Shown: positions 48,747 to 61,459, counted from the stretch's first letter. The stretch: 64,000 nucleotides of DNA from Archegozetes longisetosus (GCA_018873245.2 JAEMBT020000002.1:2208001-2272000); one strand, 5' to 3'. Numbers and translations: made by a program. The notes: generated by a model not told the origin, from the letters alone.

Positions 48747-49090
48747 CATTATTTTTACATTTAGAGGTAGAAAATTTAAGTTAATATTACATGCAATGGG
48801 GATTCACATATAGAACACAATTATAAAAAGCATTGGATTTTTATATTAATCTTACACTGTAATTATCAGATTGAAGTTTATTCCTAAAAGCAATGTGATT
48901 CTCATTTCCACGAAAAGTTCAGCTACCTCCTTCAGTAATAGATTGATAATTTCTAAATGATAAATTTTCAACCAAATTGCCTGAAAAAAATTTGAAATGG
49001 TTTTGTTTTGCGGAACATATTCTTTACTCGTCTTTTATCCAAAAATTTGAATGCCATAATACAATAAGTGTTTAATAGAAAAAAAATGAA

Positions 49091-49093
<3 letters not shown>
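48747..49093. other. Intergenic, no gene seen
   Basis: AT-rich 3-prime flank of gene D. Confidence 0.4.
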
Positions 49094-49154
<61 letters not shown>

Positions 49155-49167
49155 ATAATAATAATAG
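49094..49167. repeat. (GTA)n microsatellite
   Basis: About 20 uninterrupted AGT/TAG units followed by AATAAT units. It produces a spurious poly-leucine frame on the minus strand. Confidence 0.95.
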
Positions 49168-49210
49168 AATAAGAATAGCATTGAACTGTAAAAACATTTT
49201 CAACTTATTA

Positions 49211-49369
49211 CAGTTAAACCTCAATAAAGTGGAACCCTTATGACCACAATTCACATTAACCGTAAGAGTTCTTTATTAGTTTAAAGTTATTGTTGAGTTC
49301 TGGTTAGTGTCCTCTCTATATTGAAGACTTTGCATAAAGAGGTTTCTATTGTGTATCGAGGTTTTACTG
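49211..49369. mobile_element. Short pogo-like MITE
   Basis: 159 bp, ends CAGTTAAACCTCAATA and inverted CAGTAAAACCTCGATAC; TA precedes the left end, while the right flank CG is not TA, so the target repeat has decayed or the boundary is off. Confidence 0.55.
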
Positions 49370-49383
49370 CGTTGCTTTTAATG

Positions 49384-49775
49384 TCACTTTTCGTACATAT
49401 GTAGCGCGAACAATACAACTGCTATTATAATTGCAGAAACAATAAAAGAAATAACAGCTATTATCCAGCCAATACCAGAATATCTTTGACATCACCATCT
49501 TTCAGATAATAATTATGATACTTCTCCTTCAACTCTATCTTAGCCTTTGCATCATGTTTTGCAAAACACTCTTTATTTTCGAGCTGTTATTCCGGAACTG
49601 ACAGTACATTTCTTTTTCTCATGAGCCTTTTATAACTTCAATCCAAATGTAAGCGATTGCCCGAAATGTAGCTTCACAAGTTTCGAAAGACATTTTCTCC
49701 AATTCTTTGTAAATAGGTTCATCGATTTTTCGTTTAGTAATTTTTAAAAGTTCATTGGCTGAAAAATCAAACCTT
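49384..49775 (-). pseudogene. Decayed gene fragment ending in a membrane helix
   Basis: On the minus strand a good acceptor (GATTTTTCAG) is followed by NELLKITKRKIDEPIYKELE and FETCEATFRAIAYIWIEV, a stop, then after a shift ECFAKHDAKAKIELKEKYHN and, after another shift, a hydrophobic segment GWIIAVISFIVSAIIIAVVL before MYEK-stop. At least three frame breaks. Possibly the 3-prime half of a GTPase or other membrane protein; not identified. Confidence 0.4.
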
Positions 49776-51084
49776 CTCTTCTAATTGTGATTTATTATAC
49801 TTAAGAATTTTTGCATCCGATGAGTTCGAAGATATTAATATTAATAGAATAGGATCTAAAATAAAAATCTTATTCGTTTTCTCTCTGATTTTTATGGAGC
49901 TAGACTGAGTGAGAAATTTGATTTACTATATCTTCGACTAAAGCTTCAATTTTAATCTTTTATTAATGCTTATATTATTACAGTTTATTTTGTAGAAATG
50001 TTAGATTAGCTTGATTTTGATAGATATATCAAGACTAATCAATTCATTATGCTGCAGCTGGAAATCAAAGTTTGGATTAATATGTATTTTTTATTTGATT
50101 ACAAGATTACAAGAAGCATAAATAATTTTTGTAGGATATATGCTTTCAATAATGGAAATAAGAAAAATTATGTCTATTTTGAACAAATCTTAATAAAAAG
50201 TAAGATAATTTCTAGTTGGATATAACTTTTTGAAAATTACAGGTAGTGAACAATTAAATCAAATCCCTTTAGATAAGTTATATCTTAATTGTTTCTTACG
50301 GAAAACATAAATGTAGCTTTGGTATTCGATAATTATTTTCTCAGAATCTTTCAGAAAATTTATGACCTACAATTGACGCCAAATAGTTTTACTTTGATCC
50401 TTGATGTGTAGAGATGAAAAATTAGGGACAGCACAAAAATTGAATAGTCAGTCAGAGAACTATAGTTTAAATGTTAATGAAAATTTTCAAAATAAGAATC
50501 AACACTTCACTCACGACTGATAATAGTAATTCATATTTATTGACTCACATGTCGCAAAAAATTATACAAAAGAATATACAAATTTAAACTAATAAAACAT
50601 TAGAATCGAGTCGAGAAACAAGATAACAACCAATATTACATCGGCTTCAGAAGTTATTGACATGATTTTATTGAATTTATCAATTAACTATAAACACGTG
50701 CGATAATTAAAATTTTACGTTGTGCTGAAACATGCTTTTGAACTCTTTGAACTTTACTGACTTAAAAAGCGCATTAAATCATTTGATTATCAGTGATTAC
50801 TGAGTCGTTAACTACTTCAAAATAAAATGATTCATATTTTAAGTTTAATAGTAAATCAATGAATGAGCAAATCCTTAAAAATTTGCTCAGAACGCATCAG
50901 TTTGAGATTAATAAATGTAAAACTATTTGGCGTTAGCTGTACACCCTGTTTCATAAAGATTTGCACATCGAGGTCACTAGCTGAGTTTAATCTTTAAAAA
51001 AATTCATATCAATATATATGAAAATTACACAATTAAAATTACAAACTATGATTATTTTGAAATATAAATATCAGTATTTAATCA
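49776..51084. other. Intergenic, no gene seen
   Basis: About 1.3 kb of AT-rich sequence without recognisable genes. Confidence 0.4.
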
Positions 51085-51424
51085 AAAATGGTAGAAATGC
51101 CGAACAATTACGAGTAGCAACTCGAGAATCATGGAATCAATTAGAAAATGATTGATAATTTTTTTACTTTAGCGGATTTAATGAGAAACCGTTATCAAGA
51201 AGTTATTAACAGAGAAGGAAGAAATCAATATACGAGTTATTGATTTTTTAATCATTTATTGATGACACAATGACTTAATGTGTTTTACTTTCAGATTATT
51301 ATCAAACTTTAAATAAAATCCCAGATTATTTTTAATCTCAATTATCTTGGTGTGCGAATCTTTATGAAAAGGGGTGTACATCGTTAAAATTAACTTCTTT
51401 TGCAAAATATAAAAGCGTGAAAGT
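51085..51424 (+). pseudogene. Decayed multi-exon gene fragment, unknown helical protein
   Basis: Short coding-like pieces joined by plausible introns: NAEQLRVATRESWNQLEND; then after TTTAG, MRNRYQEVINREGRNQY; then after CTTTCAG, YYQTLNKIPDYF-stop-SQLSWCANLYEKGCTSLKL up to a GTAAGA donor at 51423. One stop and one missing donor. The small exons and cysteines recall the secreted families elsewhere in this window, but no homology was established. Confidence 0.35.
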
Positions 51425-51495
51425 AAGAATTATTTACATGCTTCTTCTTGATTACCCATTCAATAAGAAATCAATAGTCTTTAGCCAATAACAGT

Positions 51496-52000
51496 TAGAG
51501 TGACCACATGTCCTCCTTTAGGGAGGACAGTCCTCTTTTGACAAATTTTGTCCTCTGTCCTCCCGGGGGTCAGAGGAGGACAATACAATGTCCTCCTCTA
51601 CAAAAAGCATTAAAATTTCCTGAGACTGTAATTATTTCTTATGTTTTGTATGCAAAAGTCAAATTATGCCTTTTTCGTAGTCAAAGATAGTATAATTTCG
51701 CATATATATAAATTATAAAGGGAACAATTAGGAGGTTTATACATAAGTATGGTGCAATCATACGTTTGACTTATCAAATACATGTGACGTATTATAAAAA
51801 TTTTAATCAAAACAATTCCTCTTTTTAACTGTGAATCACGATGTCTCAGAAGATGAGCAAAAGAATATAATAAGTATTCATTTAGACACGAATTGTACTA
51901 AACTAAATAATATGTGAATAAAAAATAAAAATGTCCTCCTCTGTCCTCCTTTTCGATTGCTTAAGTCCTCCCATATAGCAGTTATGACGTGGTCACTCTA
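51496..52000. mobile_element. hAT-type MITE with perfect 8-bp target duplication
   Basis: 505 bp, ends TAGAGTGACCACATG / ACGTGGTCACTCTA, flanked by ATAACAGT at 51488-51495 and 52001-52008. Subterminal GTCCTCC / GGAGGAC motifs are repeated many times in both orientations. Same TIR family as 6974, 20644 and 22591. Confidence 0.9.
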
Positions 52001-52008
52001 ATAACAGT

Positions 52009-52753
52009 GCGAATGGTATGGGTATGCATGAAAACTTGTAAAGTTTTTTCATAATGTACTCCAGGACACTTTCCATTCAAATTTAGTTCTTCTTTGGCCT
52101 CATATTTTCCGAACAATACTCGAGTTTACCTCTTTATCGGATTTTGTTCTAATGGTTTAGTTTAATTCATATTTTATATGTAAAATCAAATCCATAACAT
52201 GTTCCTATTCAAATTGATCTACTTCACAAATGTCTCAATCTAGATAGTGATTAATAAGAATATAATTTTTGTGTACTTTACTAGTTTCAATGCATTGAGA
52301 GATAAATGTTTTCCATCTAGTCTTTTAATTGTTGAAATCATTTGAGTCAAAATTTGATTTATGCCATTTAACAAGCAAACACTCAAGGTAAAATAAGACT
52401 TTTCTAGTATATATAAAAATCAATCAATTTCAAGAACATGACAAGGCATTAATCATACATAATCTCATTTTATACTTCATTAACCGTTTGCGTGAATATG
52501 AAGAAAAAAATTATGCAGCAAAGGATTGGTAATATGCATTAATTATTTATAATCATTCAGAGTCATTTAAATATCAATCTTTATTAAGACAATATTATCA
52601 CATTTGATTAGGTTAAGCGACCACAAGAGTAGTGTATAATATCACTGGTATTACGAGTAAACCGACAAATATGCAAATCAATGTTCTTGAGCTATATATT
52701 GTTCATTTATTTATTTATGCTTCATTGAGATCTTACAGAAATATAATTTTGTT
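52009..52753. other. Intergenic, no gene seen
   Basis: AT-rich. Confidence 0.4.
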
Positions 52754-52754
52754 T

Positions 52755-53013
52755 ACATATTGTCACCTCAGTACTATAATGCGTTAACTCAGAAAAGTCT
52801 GTTATGGACAAATTTGTTTTTAAAGTTTAGAGTCATAATTCGAAGACACTATAACAAACGTACTCGAAATGATATATTTCGAAATCTATTTGAAAGTTTT
52901 CAGATTCGATTCGAGCAATTTTTAGAGGTTTGATATGTTACTTTAAAAGTATTATTAACTCATTTTTTCAAAATTTTCGAGTTAGCGCATTATAGCACTG
53001 AGGTGACGATATG
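52755..53013. mobile_element. MITE with ~35-bp terminal inverted repeats, unassigned
   Basis: 259 bp; TCACCTCAGTACTATAATGC...GTTAACTC at the left pairs with the inverted GAGTTAGCGCATTATAGCAC...at the right with about four mismatches. No clear target duplication. Confidence 0.65.
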
Positions 53014-53244
53014 TTATTCTAAACAAATTTCTATTAATATTTATTTCTTCAAAGTAAAGCTTTGACACCATAAAATTCAAGTATTAGATCTTTAAAAGGC
53101 ATCAGATAATGAAGATTAACCTACACCCAGATATTGAATAATGTGTCTTACAAATAAATCCGATAAAATTTGTGATTAAATTTTTGCATAAAACGTTCAA
53201 TGATAAAATATATTGTGTGAAACTTTCATGTTTCTTGTATAGAT

Positions 53245-55400
53245 ATGGCAAAAGATAGTGGTAATGGAAAATCAATTAAAATAATTGAACTTCAAGAGGA
53301 TAGAAGTATGAAATTAAATACTCAAGGATTAGAATCCATTCTACTGAGGAAAAGTATTAAAAACCTTCCATTGGTTATTGTGTCGGTAGTAGGCGATTTT
53401 AGAAAAGGTATTCGATTTGTTTTTAATAATTTTAATTTATCTATTAAGAAAAAATCTTTTGATTTCTAAATAAGCTTAGATTAGTACATTGTTAAGATTT
53501 CTCATATAGAATATGGCATAGGTATTTATGTAGGAAAAATTTTAATTTTATGAATAGTAGACTTTCTTCTAAAATATAATAGGAAAGTCGTTTATGCTGA
53601 ACTTTTTTCTACAATACTTGCAATCTCCGAATAATGAGAATTGGATACATGATGTCTCACAAACCGATGGTTTTCCATGGCGTAAAGGAATAGAACGAGA
53701 AACGACCGGCTGGTTAATGTGGTAACTATTTTAATTTGAGAATATTGAAATCAAAATGTTTTCCATTAAAAATGAGTAGTGTAGGAGATTAAACGTTCAG
53801 GTAGAAAAATATTTTCTGAAATCAACTACGAAACTTTTAAAAATAAGTAGTCGTTTTTATGTTACATACGAATACTTTTTTTGAAGAAGAGCCTTAGATT
53901 TAGAATTCAGAGTATAAAATGCATTAAGCACTACATTTAAATTGAAAGAGAATCCCAATTACTGAAAGTTTAGAACTAATTCTAATTTGATGTCACTGTC
54001 AAATTTTTAGCATGACTTCAGTACAAATTGATGTGAATTGATGTTAGCACTAATAGCTATCCGTAAATCCGCACTAGTAGCCAAATCACTCAAATGTCAT
54101 TATTCATAGTTGTTATTGCAATTAAAATCTAAATACTTTTCGCGATAAGACTTATGAACTACTTATCTCTATTTTTTTTAGATATTTATTAAAAGTTGAA
54201 TAATTAAATGAAATCAAAAACATGCGTGTATGTCTTAATGTGTACCTTTTTGTATTTTAGTCTTAAACCTAAGACTCTTCTTCAACAAAAGGATTCATAT
54301 TATTCTCAGCTCTTGGTATTCATTAGAATAAGAAAATTTCGAAAAAATCATTCCATTTCGTATCATTCAACAGGTCCGAGCCATTCATTAGAAAATTACC
54401 AAATGGTAAGAGTGTTGCAATCGTTTTGATTGATTCGCAAGGAGCCAAAGATCATGAATCTTCTGTTCAAGACTGTGTCCAACTGTTCGCTCTATCAACT
54501 CTGGTTTCTTCAATACAAGGTCAGAATCGGAAATTAAATCTAGCAATCAGGTGAAATTTTTATTTTCACACAGTCATAAACCAGAAAAACAATTTACAAG
54601 AAAGCGATTTCGACGAACTGGGACTATTTTTAGATTACGGACTCGCGGCTTTGAAAGAGCATCCTAAAGAAAGACCATTTCAGAAACTAGTTTTCTTAAT
54701 ACGTGACTGGGATCCTTCGGATAACATAGATTTCGGTTTCGATGCTGGTAAAATATTGTTTGACAGAAAAATGGAAATTAAATGTGGACAAACAAAGGAA
54801 ATGTTGAGAATCAGGAAAAATATAAGATCATGTTTCTCACCAATAGAATGCTATCTTATGCATCACCCAGGGCTACAAATGACTGAAAGTAATGAATTTT
54901 CAGGTCTGCTAAAGGATATGAGACAAGAGTTCGTTGAAGACGTTGAGAAATTTGTGAATTCATTGCTAGATTCTAGCAATTTGATAGTTAAGAAGATTGG
55001 CGGCAGAGAAATTACTGGAAAAGATCTTTACGATTACATCAATCTATATTTCGAGAAGTTTTCTAATGGAGATATGCCTGAAGTTGAATCAATTACTTCT
55101 CTTGCCTCGAAATCTAGTATTCTGTTCGCTAAGAATAAGGCCTTGAATTTTTATGTTTCCAATATGGATGAACTGACTGGGAGTCGAAAATATGTTTCAA
55201 AATTGAGATCAAAACATATCAAGCTTATGAGTGAAGCTCTGAATATTTTTGATAGCATGACTAAACTAGGAAGTGATGAATATATCAAGGAATGCAGAGG
55301 TGGACTTCAACAAGAACTCGAAAATATTTTTCAGCGCTATAATAAGGGTCGTTCTAGAAGCAAGAAATGCTCTGTTAAAAAGTGTATATGTTGCTGTTGA
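53245..55400 (+). CDS. Atlastin/GBP-family GTPase without transmembrane hairpin, Cys-rich tail
   Basis: Four exons: 53245-53407, 53583-53721, 54374-54519, 54574-55400; introns 175, 652 and 54 bp with GT-AG ends; 424 residues. G1 P-loop GDFRKGKS (50-57), G2 ERETTGWLMW (Thr95/96), G3 DSQG (121-124, normally DTQG), G4 RDW (193-195). The helical middle domain follows (CFSPIECYLMHHPGL, ITGKDLYDYINLYFEK), as in atlastin dynamin-like GTPases that fuse ER membranes. Typical atlastins (about 540 residues) continue into a two-helix membrane hairpin. Here the protein stops after a basic stretch with KKCSVKKCICCC, suggesting lipid-anchored rather than membrane-spanning attachment (inference). TGTATAG just before the ATG may be the end of a 5-prime UTR intron. 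Confidence 0.85.
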
Positions 55401-55566
55401 ATAAGAAAAAAATTGACTGTAGGAAATAAGTTAGTAAATTAAAAATATTGAAATTTAAAATTTATTTCCGATTATTATCTTTAAAATAATTTCTATTCAC
55501 CTGAGAAATAAACGAGCCGAGGAGTAAATAAATTTAAGAGATTTAAAGTTGATCATGAAATAAATA

Positions 55567-56658
55567 TCAATTGTGAGAATTAATCAAATGCCTTGCAATC
55601 CAATCATAATAATGTGAAACTCTTGTGAAAACTCCTGGTTGTCCTTTTCGAGCACATTCATTACCAAATGATGTAATTCCGTACTGAATCCAAGTTCCAG
55701 TCATGATCGGACATATAAGAGGTCCTCCACTATCTCCTTGACATGTATCCTTACCGCCTTCTTCATAACCGGCACAGAACACAAGATTTTTCATATCATC
55801 TTCCAGTTCCATTGATTTTCTGCAATAAGTGTCATTCAGTATCGGAAGCCTTACTTGCCTTAATATTTCGGAATCTGTACCATTGAATGAAGTATCGCCC
55901 CATCCAGTGGCCGTACAGTTCTTTGTTATGACAGGATAATTCATTTTAGGCAAACATATAGGCTGTAAGTGTTTGTGCTGTTCTTTAAAATCCAGAGTTT
56001 TGTTTAGTTTGATTAACGCGATGTCATTCATCATTGTGGTCGAATTGTATTTTTCATGTATGCTTATCTGTAAAATCGGTATTCCGGTCATTTTTGCGCC
56101 AAGCATATGAATATGAAAATATGAGGATTTAGTTCGTATTTACTCTAAATATTGTTGCGTGTATAGTTTATAAAATAGTTTTCAGATTCAAGTTACGGCA
56201 TGGTCTTCCATAGCTTTTTAAAATAAACTTGAATTTTTGCAGGATTAGCAACAATACTCGAATGAATAACGAACTAAAGCTAGAAATTGTTTTACTTGTA
56301 TAGATGAAAGGATAACTTCTGTATCCTCTCTCTGTGTTATATTATGTTTCCCTAATAATACCACTGTTTTCAAGAGCTTTTCACCATCTTCTTCATCAAA
56401 ACAATGAGCAGCTGTTAGAACGAAACGATCGCTAATAAGACTCCCTCCACAGTTCCTATAAAAAGTTTCATTCTTATTTACTAATTTCATCCGTATATAT
56501 GTCATCCAAGGCCATGAAAGTGGTTTAGCTGGCTCGCCTCCTACAATACGGATCGAATTTACAGAATATCCGCATCCGGTCATCCCAGTAACTAGTGTTA
56601 GCTCATGAACTGCAATGAAAGGTAATATTAAAAATTTTAAGCTTAATAAATATCGCAT
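55567..56658 (-). CDS. Trypsin-like serine protease (S1A), secreted zymogen
   Basis: Two exons: 56658-56296 and 56067-55567; 228-bp intron, phase 0, GT-AG (SSIQ|ISIHEKY); 287 residues. Signal peptide to about residue 25; short propeptide with a Cys (GCGYS) and cleavage site SIR|IVGG at 37/38, so it is activated by a trypsin-type enzyme. Triad His85 (LTAAHC), Asp136 (NDIALIKL), Ser234 (GDSGGPL). Asp228 in KDTCQGDSGG is the S1-pocket aspartate of trypsin specificity (cuts after Lys/Arg). Predicted N-glycosylation sites are frequent (NKT, NCT, NGT, NDT). No clip domain. Likely a digestive or haemolymph protease. The longest frames run into the intron on both sides and suggest a wrong break. Confidence 0.92.
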
Positions 56659-58270
56659 TTTTATAGGCTTCTGAACTGCTTCGTTAGAAACTACTTTCTG
56701 TTTTGTTTACTAGCTTTGAAATGAGATTAAAGGCCTCTTGTGTAACCTAAATATTCTAAAATTTTCATATCGAGTCATATGAAAGCTTATCTATGATTAA
56801 CATATGTTTGGCTGGATTTAGATTATTTTAATCCTTACTATCGTTTCGAATTTTTCTCATAAGAAAATTCAGCTATTTAGTTAGTGTAAAGTCTAGGAAA
56901 TGTTTAATTAATAATAATAATTACAGCTAAGGTATGAAACTTATAGGAATGCTGACTCGACACTCAAAGTTCAAAATATAACTTTACTTCCTATTGGATG
57001 TTTTTTGTCTCACAAACTCAAAATTAAAATTCATATGACTCGAATGCTTTTAAAAGATTATTTGATAAATGTTTAACTCTAACTGATAAAAATTGGCCTA
57101 AAATTTGTCGAATTATGTTTTATACAGACAGTCATTTGTTGGTCATAAAATACGATATTTTAGTAAGACTAAAATTATTCAGATATCTATCTATTGCTGA
57201 GATATCACAGAACTGTGATTGAAACTTTTGCCCTTAGTTTAAATGAAGTGCAAGATTCCACAATTAATTTATTTGACTTGGTATCCACTTAATTAGAATT
57301 AAAAGCATATTATTAATTTATTTCAATCTCAATTGAACAGATAATAGTATTAATTGACTTAGTGTTAACAAGTCAATTAATAAATACCAATAATACCAAA
57401 TGAGAAATTTTGGTTTTTCCTTGTTTCTGTTGACTTCGAGTTCAGTCATGAATGAATTTGTTTCTTATGCACTAGAAATAGCATCAAGTAATTACCATTT
57501 CAAGCATTAGATAATGACAATAAAATGGATTATCATAACTGGTTTTGCTGCAAAAGTTTTTTAAGATTATAAATTCGTTATAATTTCTCTCCCATAACGA
57601 ACTTAGTCAAGATTTTAGTCAAAGCAAAACTGTATTAAGGAGGACATTGAAGGAAATTAGGTAAGCTATTATGTTTCAAAAAAGAAATAAGGCTGGAAAA
57701 TAGACAATTTTATTTAAATTCATCATTTTCATGAAAAAAATTCACTTTATGTCTTAAAATAGCAATTTTTTCTTTGTTTAAAAGAAAATCACAGTCAAAT
57801 TAAACTACGGAAAGTTGTTACATAATGAACCTCAAATTTCGCAATTTAATTTTAAAATTAAATAATTAAACGCAAACATTATAATTAACAATAATTTCTT
57901 ATACAACACAGTCTCACATTAAATAATTTTTGCAATTTGAGAGCTTTCGAAACCAAAACATAAATTTTCTGCATTTTAATCAAGACTTTAAGCATTTTTC
58001 ATTTTCTTGGAAAATTATTTTAGAATTAGAACTGAAAACTTAAGTCAATTAATTGAAAAGTCATCGATAAAATCTATTAGATAAATGAAAAATCAGGAAC
58101 TTTAAGCGTTAGTTATGTTTGACCTCTATTATCTAACAGTCAAAATTCAGCCATGTGTAAATAAATTATTTAAAATTCAGAAAATAGTATCAAATTAACT
58201 TCTCTTTGGTTTTGTCATTGATATTACGGTTTGTTCTTTTTATGTTCATAATTTCGCTTTTGAACTAATT
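56659..58270. other. Intergenic, no gene seen
   Basis: About 1.6 kb of AT-rich sequence. A TATAAAAAG at about 58275-58283 lies some 110 bases before gene E. Confidence 0.4.
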
Positions 58271-58389
58271 TTGGTATAAAAAGCAAATCGCTTTACTTTT
58301 TATAGATATCTTTTGTTTTCCGGTATTTAAAGCTAAGAAAGGAAAACTTTACGTTAGTTTTCTTAAGTCTGTAGTCAAAACCTCTAGTA

Positions 58390-59834
58390 ATGGCCAAATA
58401 TTTGAATTATTCCATGTTTTTAATCTCATTAATATTTTTGCTTTTATCAAAATGTGAATCTTCTGGTGAGTGGAAATTGGTGAAAACTGGACTTTTCATA
58501 AGGATTTAATTGATTTTCTAGAGGGCAAGGACGATTATAAAAGTCAAGGACCAATTATTATAAAAAGTGGTGGTCATAGACATCGTGGCAATGATATGTG
58601 AGTTGAACTTATCTATGATTTTTATTATAAATCTATATTATTTATAAATTATTTGCTGCTTTGTATTTGTTCATTGCATAGTTTGTAAATCTCGCTCTGA
58701 TAGTAATTTTTAAGATAGATAAAAGTAAATTATTAATGAAATCACAATATTTTATGAAAGATAAGCCTCAACTAACTTGCATATAGCAAAGTTTATCAGG
58801 TGTTCATAGCAACTTTCTCATTTTCGAAGCTGGTAGCTAACTGTTAGTAAGCCAGAATAGTTTGCATGATGGATTTTTTGCACATATTTGGCTGTAATTT
58901 TGCTGTAAAAATAACCCTAAAAACAGAAACGAATATGTCTTAAGTTTATCACTTTCAAGTGATGGTCAGCGTTTATCTAGAAAAATCCTATTTCCTCTCG
59001 GTTTTTGAGTTTTACGAAGTTATCAAAAATTTAATAAAATCAAGTGAGTCATCAAAAATCGTAGATCGAATCGAATTTGGTTCTGAAGATAGTAATGTGA
59101 GCCTCTTTGATCTAGTTCGTCACTTGAGCTTTATTTTGTAGAACATTCCACAGTAAATATTCATAATGAATTTAGATTTAGAGAACTTCAGCTGTAACGA
59201 AGTTTTACTGTAATTCAAATGTAAAGGACCTATAGTTAATTTTTCACTGAAAACACACGATATTTGAAAAAAATTAAATGTTTTAAAATTCATTTCCAAA
59301 ACCAACAGATACATAATTGCCGGAAAAAATTGCAAAACTCCGACTATCATCAAAAAAGGAAAGCGACAATTTATGAAAAAAGGCCAAACGTATGTCAATA
59401 AAAATCGATCTACTATTCAGGTCATTCTTAAGGGAAAATCATTTTTCAATAAAAAATCTTAATTATTGCCGGAGAATAGGATAATAATAGTTGGAGCTGA
59501 ATGTACGGAACAGAAGCCAGAAATAGAACTGCCTGATCATGATATGGACGACCTAATCAACTATAATGATGATCATGAATATAGTTTCGATTTGACGGAT
59601 CACGATTTGTCTGATATGCTCCATAAGCAGGAAATTCATGATTTGAGTGATGTGTCCCATAAATCGAATATTCATGATTTGACTGATATGTCCCATAAAT
59701 CGAATATTCATGATTTGACTGATATGTCCCATAAATCGAATATTCATGATTTAACCGATGCACCCCACAAGTCGGACACTCATGATTGGGATCATACTGT
59801 AAATAGTATTGATATTGATATAAAGGCTATGTAA
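58390..59834 (+). CDS. Small secreted GPIIIK-family protein E with HDLTD repeat tail
   Basis: Four exons: 58390-58465, 58522-58597, 59309-59420, 59475-59834; phases 1, 2, 0; 207 residues. Signal peptide MAKYLNYSMFLISLIFLLLS. Conserved with gene F: QGPIIIKSGG, YIIAGKNCKTPTIIKKGK, RIIIVGAEC. The C-terminal half is acidic and made of five 12-residue units (HDLTDMSHKSNI), encoded by a 36-bp tandem repeat at 59601-59780. The last acceptor (GCCGGAG) has a poor pyrimidine tract; if unused, the protein ends at 59461 with FFNKKS and lacks the repeats. Function unknown; possibly structural or matrix. Confidence 0.65.
59601..59780 (+). repeat. 36-bp coding tandem repeat, five units
   Basis: Units at 59601, 59637, 59673, 59709 and 59745; the central three are nearly identical (CATGATTTGACTGATATGTC...), the outer two diverged. 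The period is a multiple of three, so copy-number change keeps frame. Antisense frames over it are artefacts. Confidence 0.9.
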
Positions 59835-61459
59835 AAATAGATATGTTTAACTATTGATTAATAAAAGATTCAGCGAAAAATCTTATTTCTTGAACTTTTG
59901 TTAAGTTATTACTATTATTGTGAAGTCTGGTTATTTTAATAACGTCATAAACTGTAAGTTTTCAGGAATTCAGAGATAAACATTTTCATGGTAGAGTTCG
60001 ATAAATAAGAATACATTTAGTTCTGTAGGAATACTAGTTGAAAATTTTTACTTAACAAATCATAGGCAAAAGGATCAAGGTTTGAAACAAAAATAAGATT
60101 TAGTCGTTTAACTTAAACATGTATTACGCATTTTCATTTGTTGAAAATTCTTTATTTTAGTAAAGCGAAAAAAATTTTATTGAAGTTTAATTGTATTCCC
60201 ATTAAACATCCAAATTAATCACTCACAGATGAACTTAATAAATACTTTGAAAAAGGTTAATATTAAAATATATAAGTTATTTTCTTCTATCACATTATTC
60301 TTAAAAATATTTACTCAACATTCAACAATCTCAATTGGTATTCAACTGCAAATTAGTCCTGCGCTGAATATATATCCACAGAAGCGTTCTAAGCGAGTAA
60401 AGATTTATTTCCGTAAAAATAAATGAGAATGATTTGACGTTAGCATGTTTATTTATAATTTTCTCAAGAATGGATATTAATGTGCCATCTAAGTCACTGC
60501 CACTGTGTCCACCAAGGGATTTATCCAAAATACAATGATATCGTTCCTAGAATAAGGTTTATGGATTGTAATGTTATAAATATTGGTTTTTCTTCTATAA
60601 AAAAAGATTATAATCAATTTTATGTATGAATATATGAAGCTTTGATTAACTTGTTTTTCTAAGGATGCGTTTAAACTATATAGAATTTAGATGACTATTT
60701 CTCACAAATATCGCAAATACTGCAATTCGAAACAAAAAAAATTTGATTAACAGTTATTATCATATGAGAACTCAAGATTGTTTATTTTCAAAAATTCCCG
60801 AAATATAGAATTCATCCAACTGTTATCACAATTATTATAAGTAATAAAAAAAGTTCTTTGCTTAAAGTAGAAAATTTGTTATTTGTGTAATATTTGTTTG
60901 CAATTACGATTTCGTGCTTAAAATCGATAAACTCTATTGATAATTAATCTGAAAAATATGAGATGAAGTTCTAATTATGTAGTAAATAAACAAAACATGT
61001 CATCTTAGTATAGGTGTCAAACGAATTTATTTATGAAGCTAATTTTTGGTTTAAAACGTCAAATTTTGATTGTAATTTAGAAAATTTCTCTATAGAGAAC
61101 TACCTGCTGCATATAGAAGCATGAAATCGAAACCATTGCGGTGTGAAGAATTTTAAATTACATTCTATTAATACAAGAATTGTTTAATCTTTGGAACTTT
61201 TGTCCACGCCTACGAACAAATATATTTTTATTTTAGTTAACAACCTACGATAATATATAATGCGAATTAATAAACTTTATCTATCATGAAGATGAATAAC
61301 ATTCCTAGAAACCAGATCCTATCAAAAAATAGATATAAAAAGATAAGTTTTCAATTCTAAAGCAAACGATAAAAAATTGTTGCAGTTACAAAATATCTGA
61401 ATGTTAAACATATTAAATATTTCGTTCCAATTGCGCAGTTCGTCTCAAAGTATAGAAAA
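59835..61459. other. Intergenic, no firm gene
   Basis: AT-rich. A 65-codon frame at 60229-60426 starts with ATG but has no signal, domain or splice support. Confidence 0.4.

Noticed and set aside
49072-49254. Poly-leucine frame
   Set aside because: Produced by the (GTA)n microsatellite read on the minus strand.
59553-59763. Two antisense frames with 12-residue repeats
   Set aside because: Mirror of the 36-bp coding repeat in gene E; the sense frame has splice and paralogue support.
60229-60426. 65-codon ATG frame
   Set aside because: No leader, domain, splice context or similarity to neighbours; left as intergenic.
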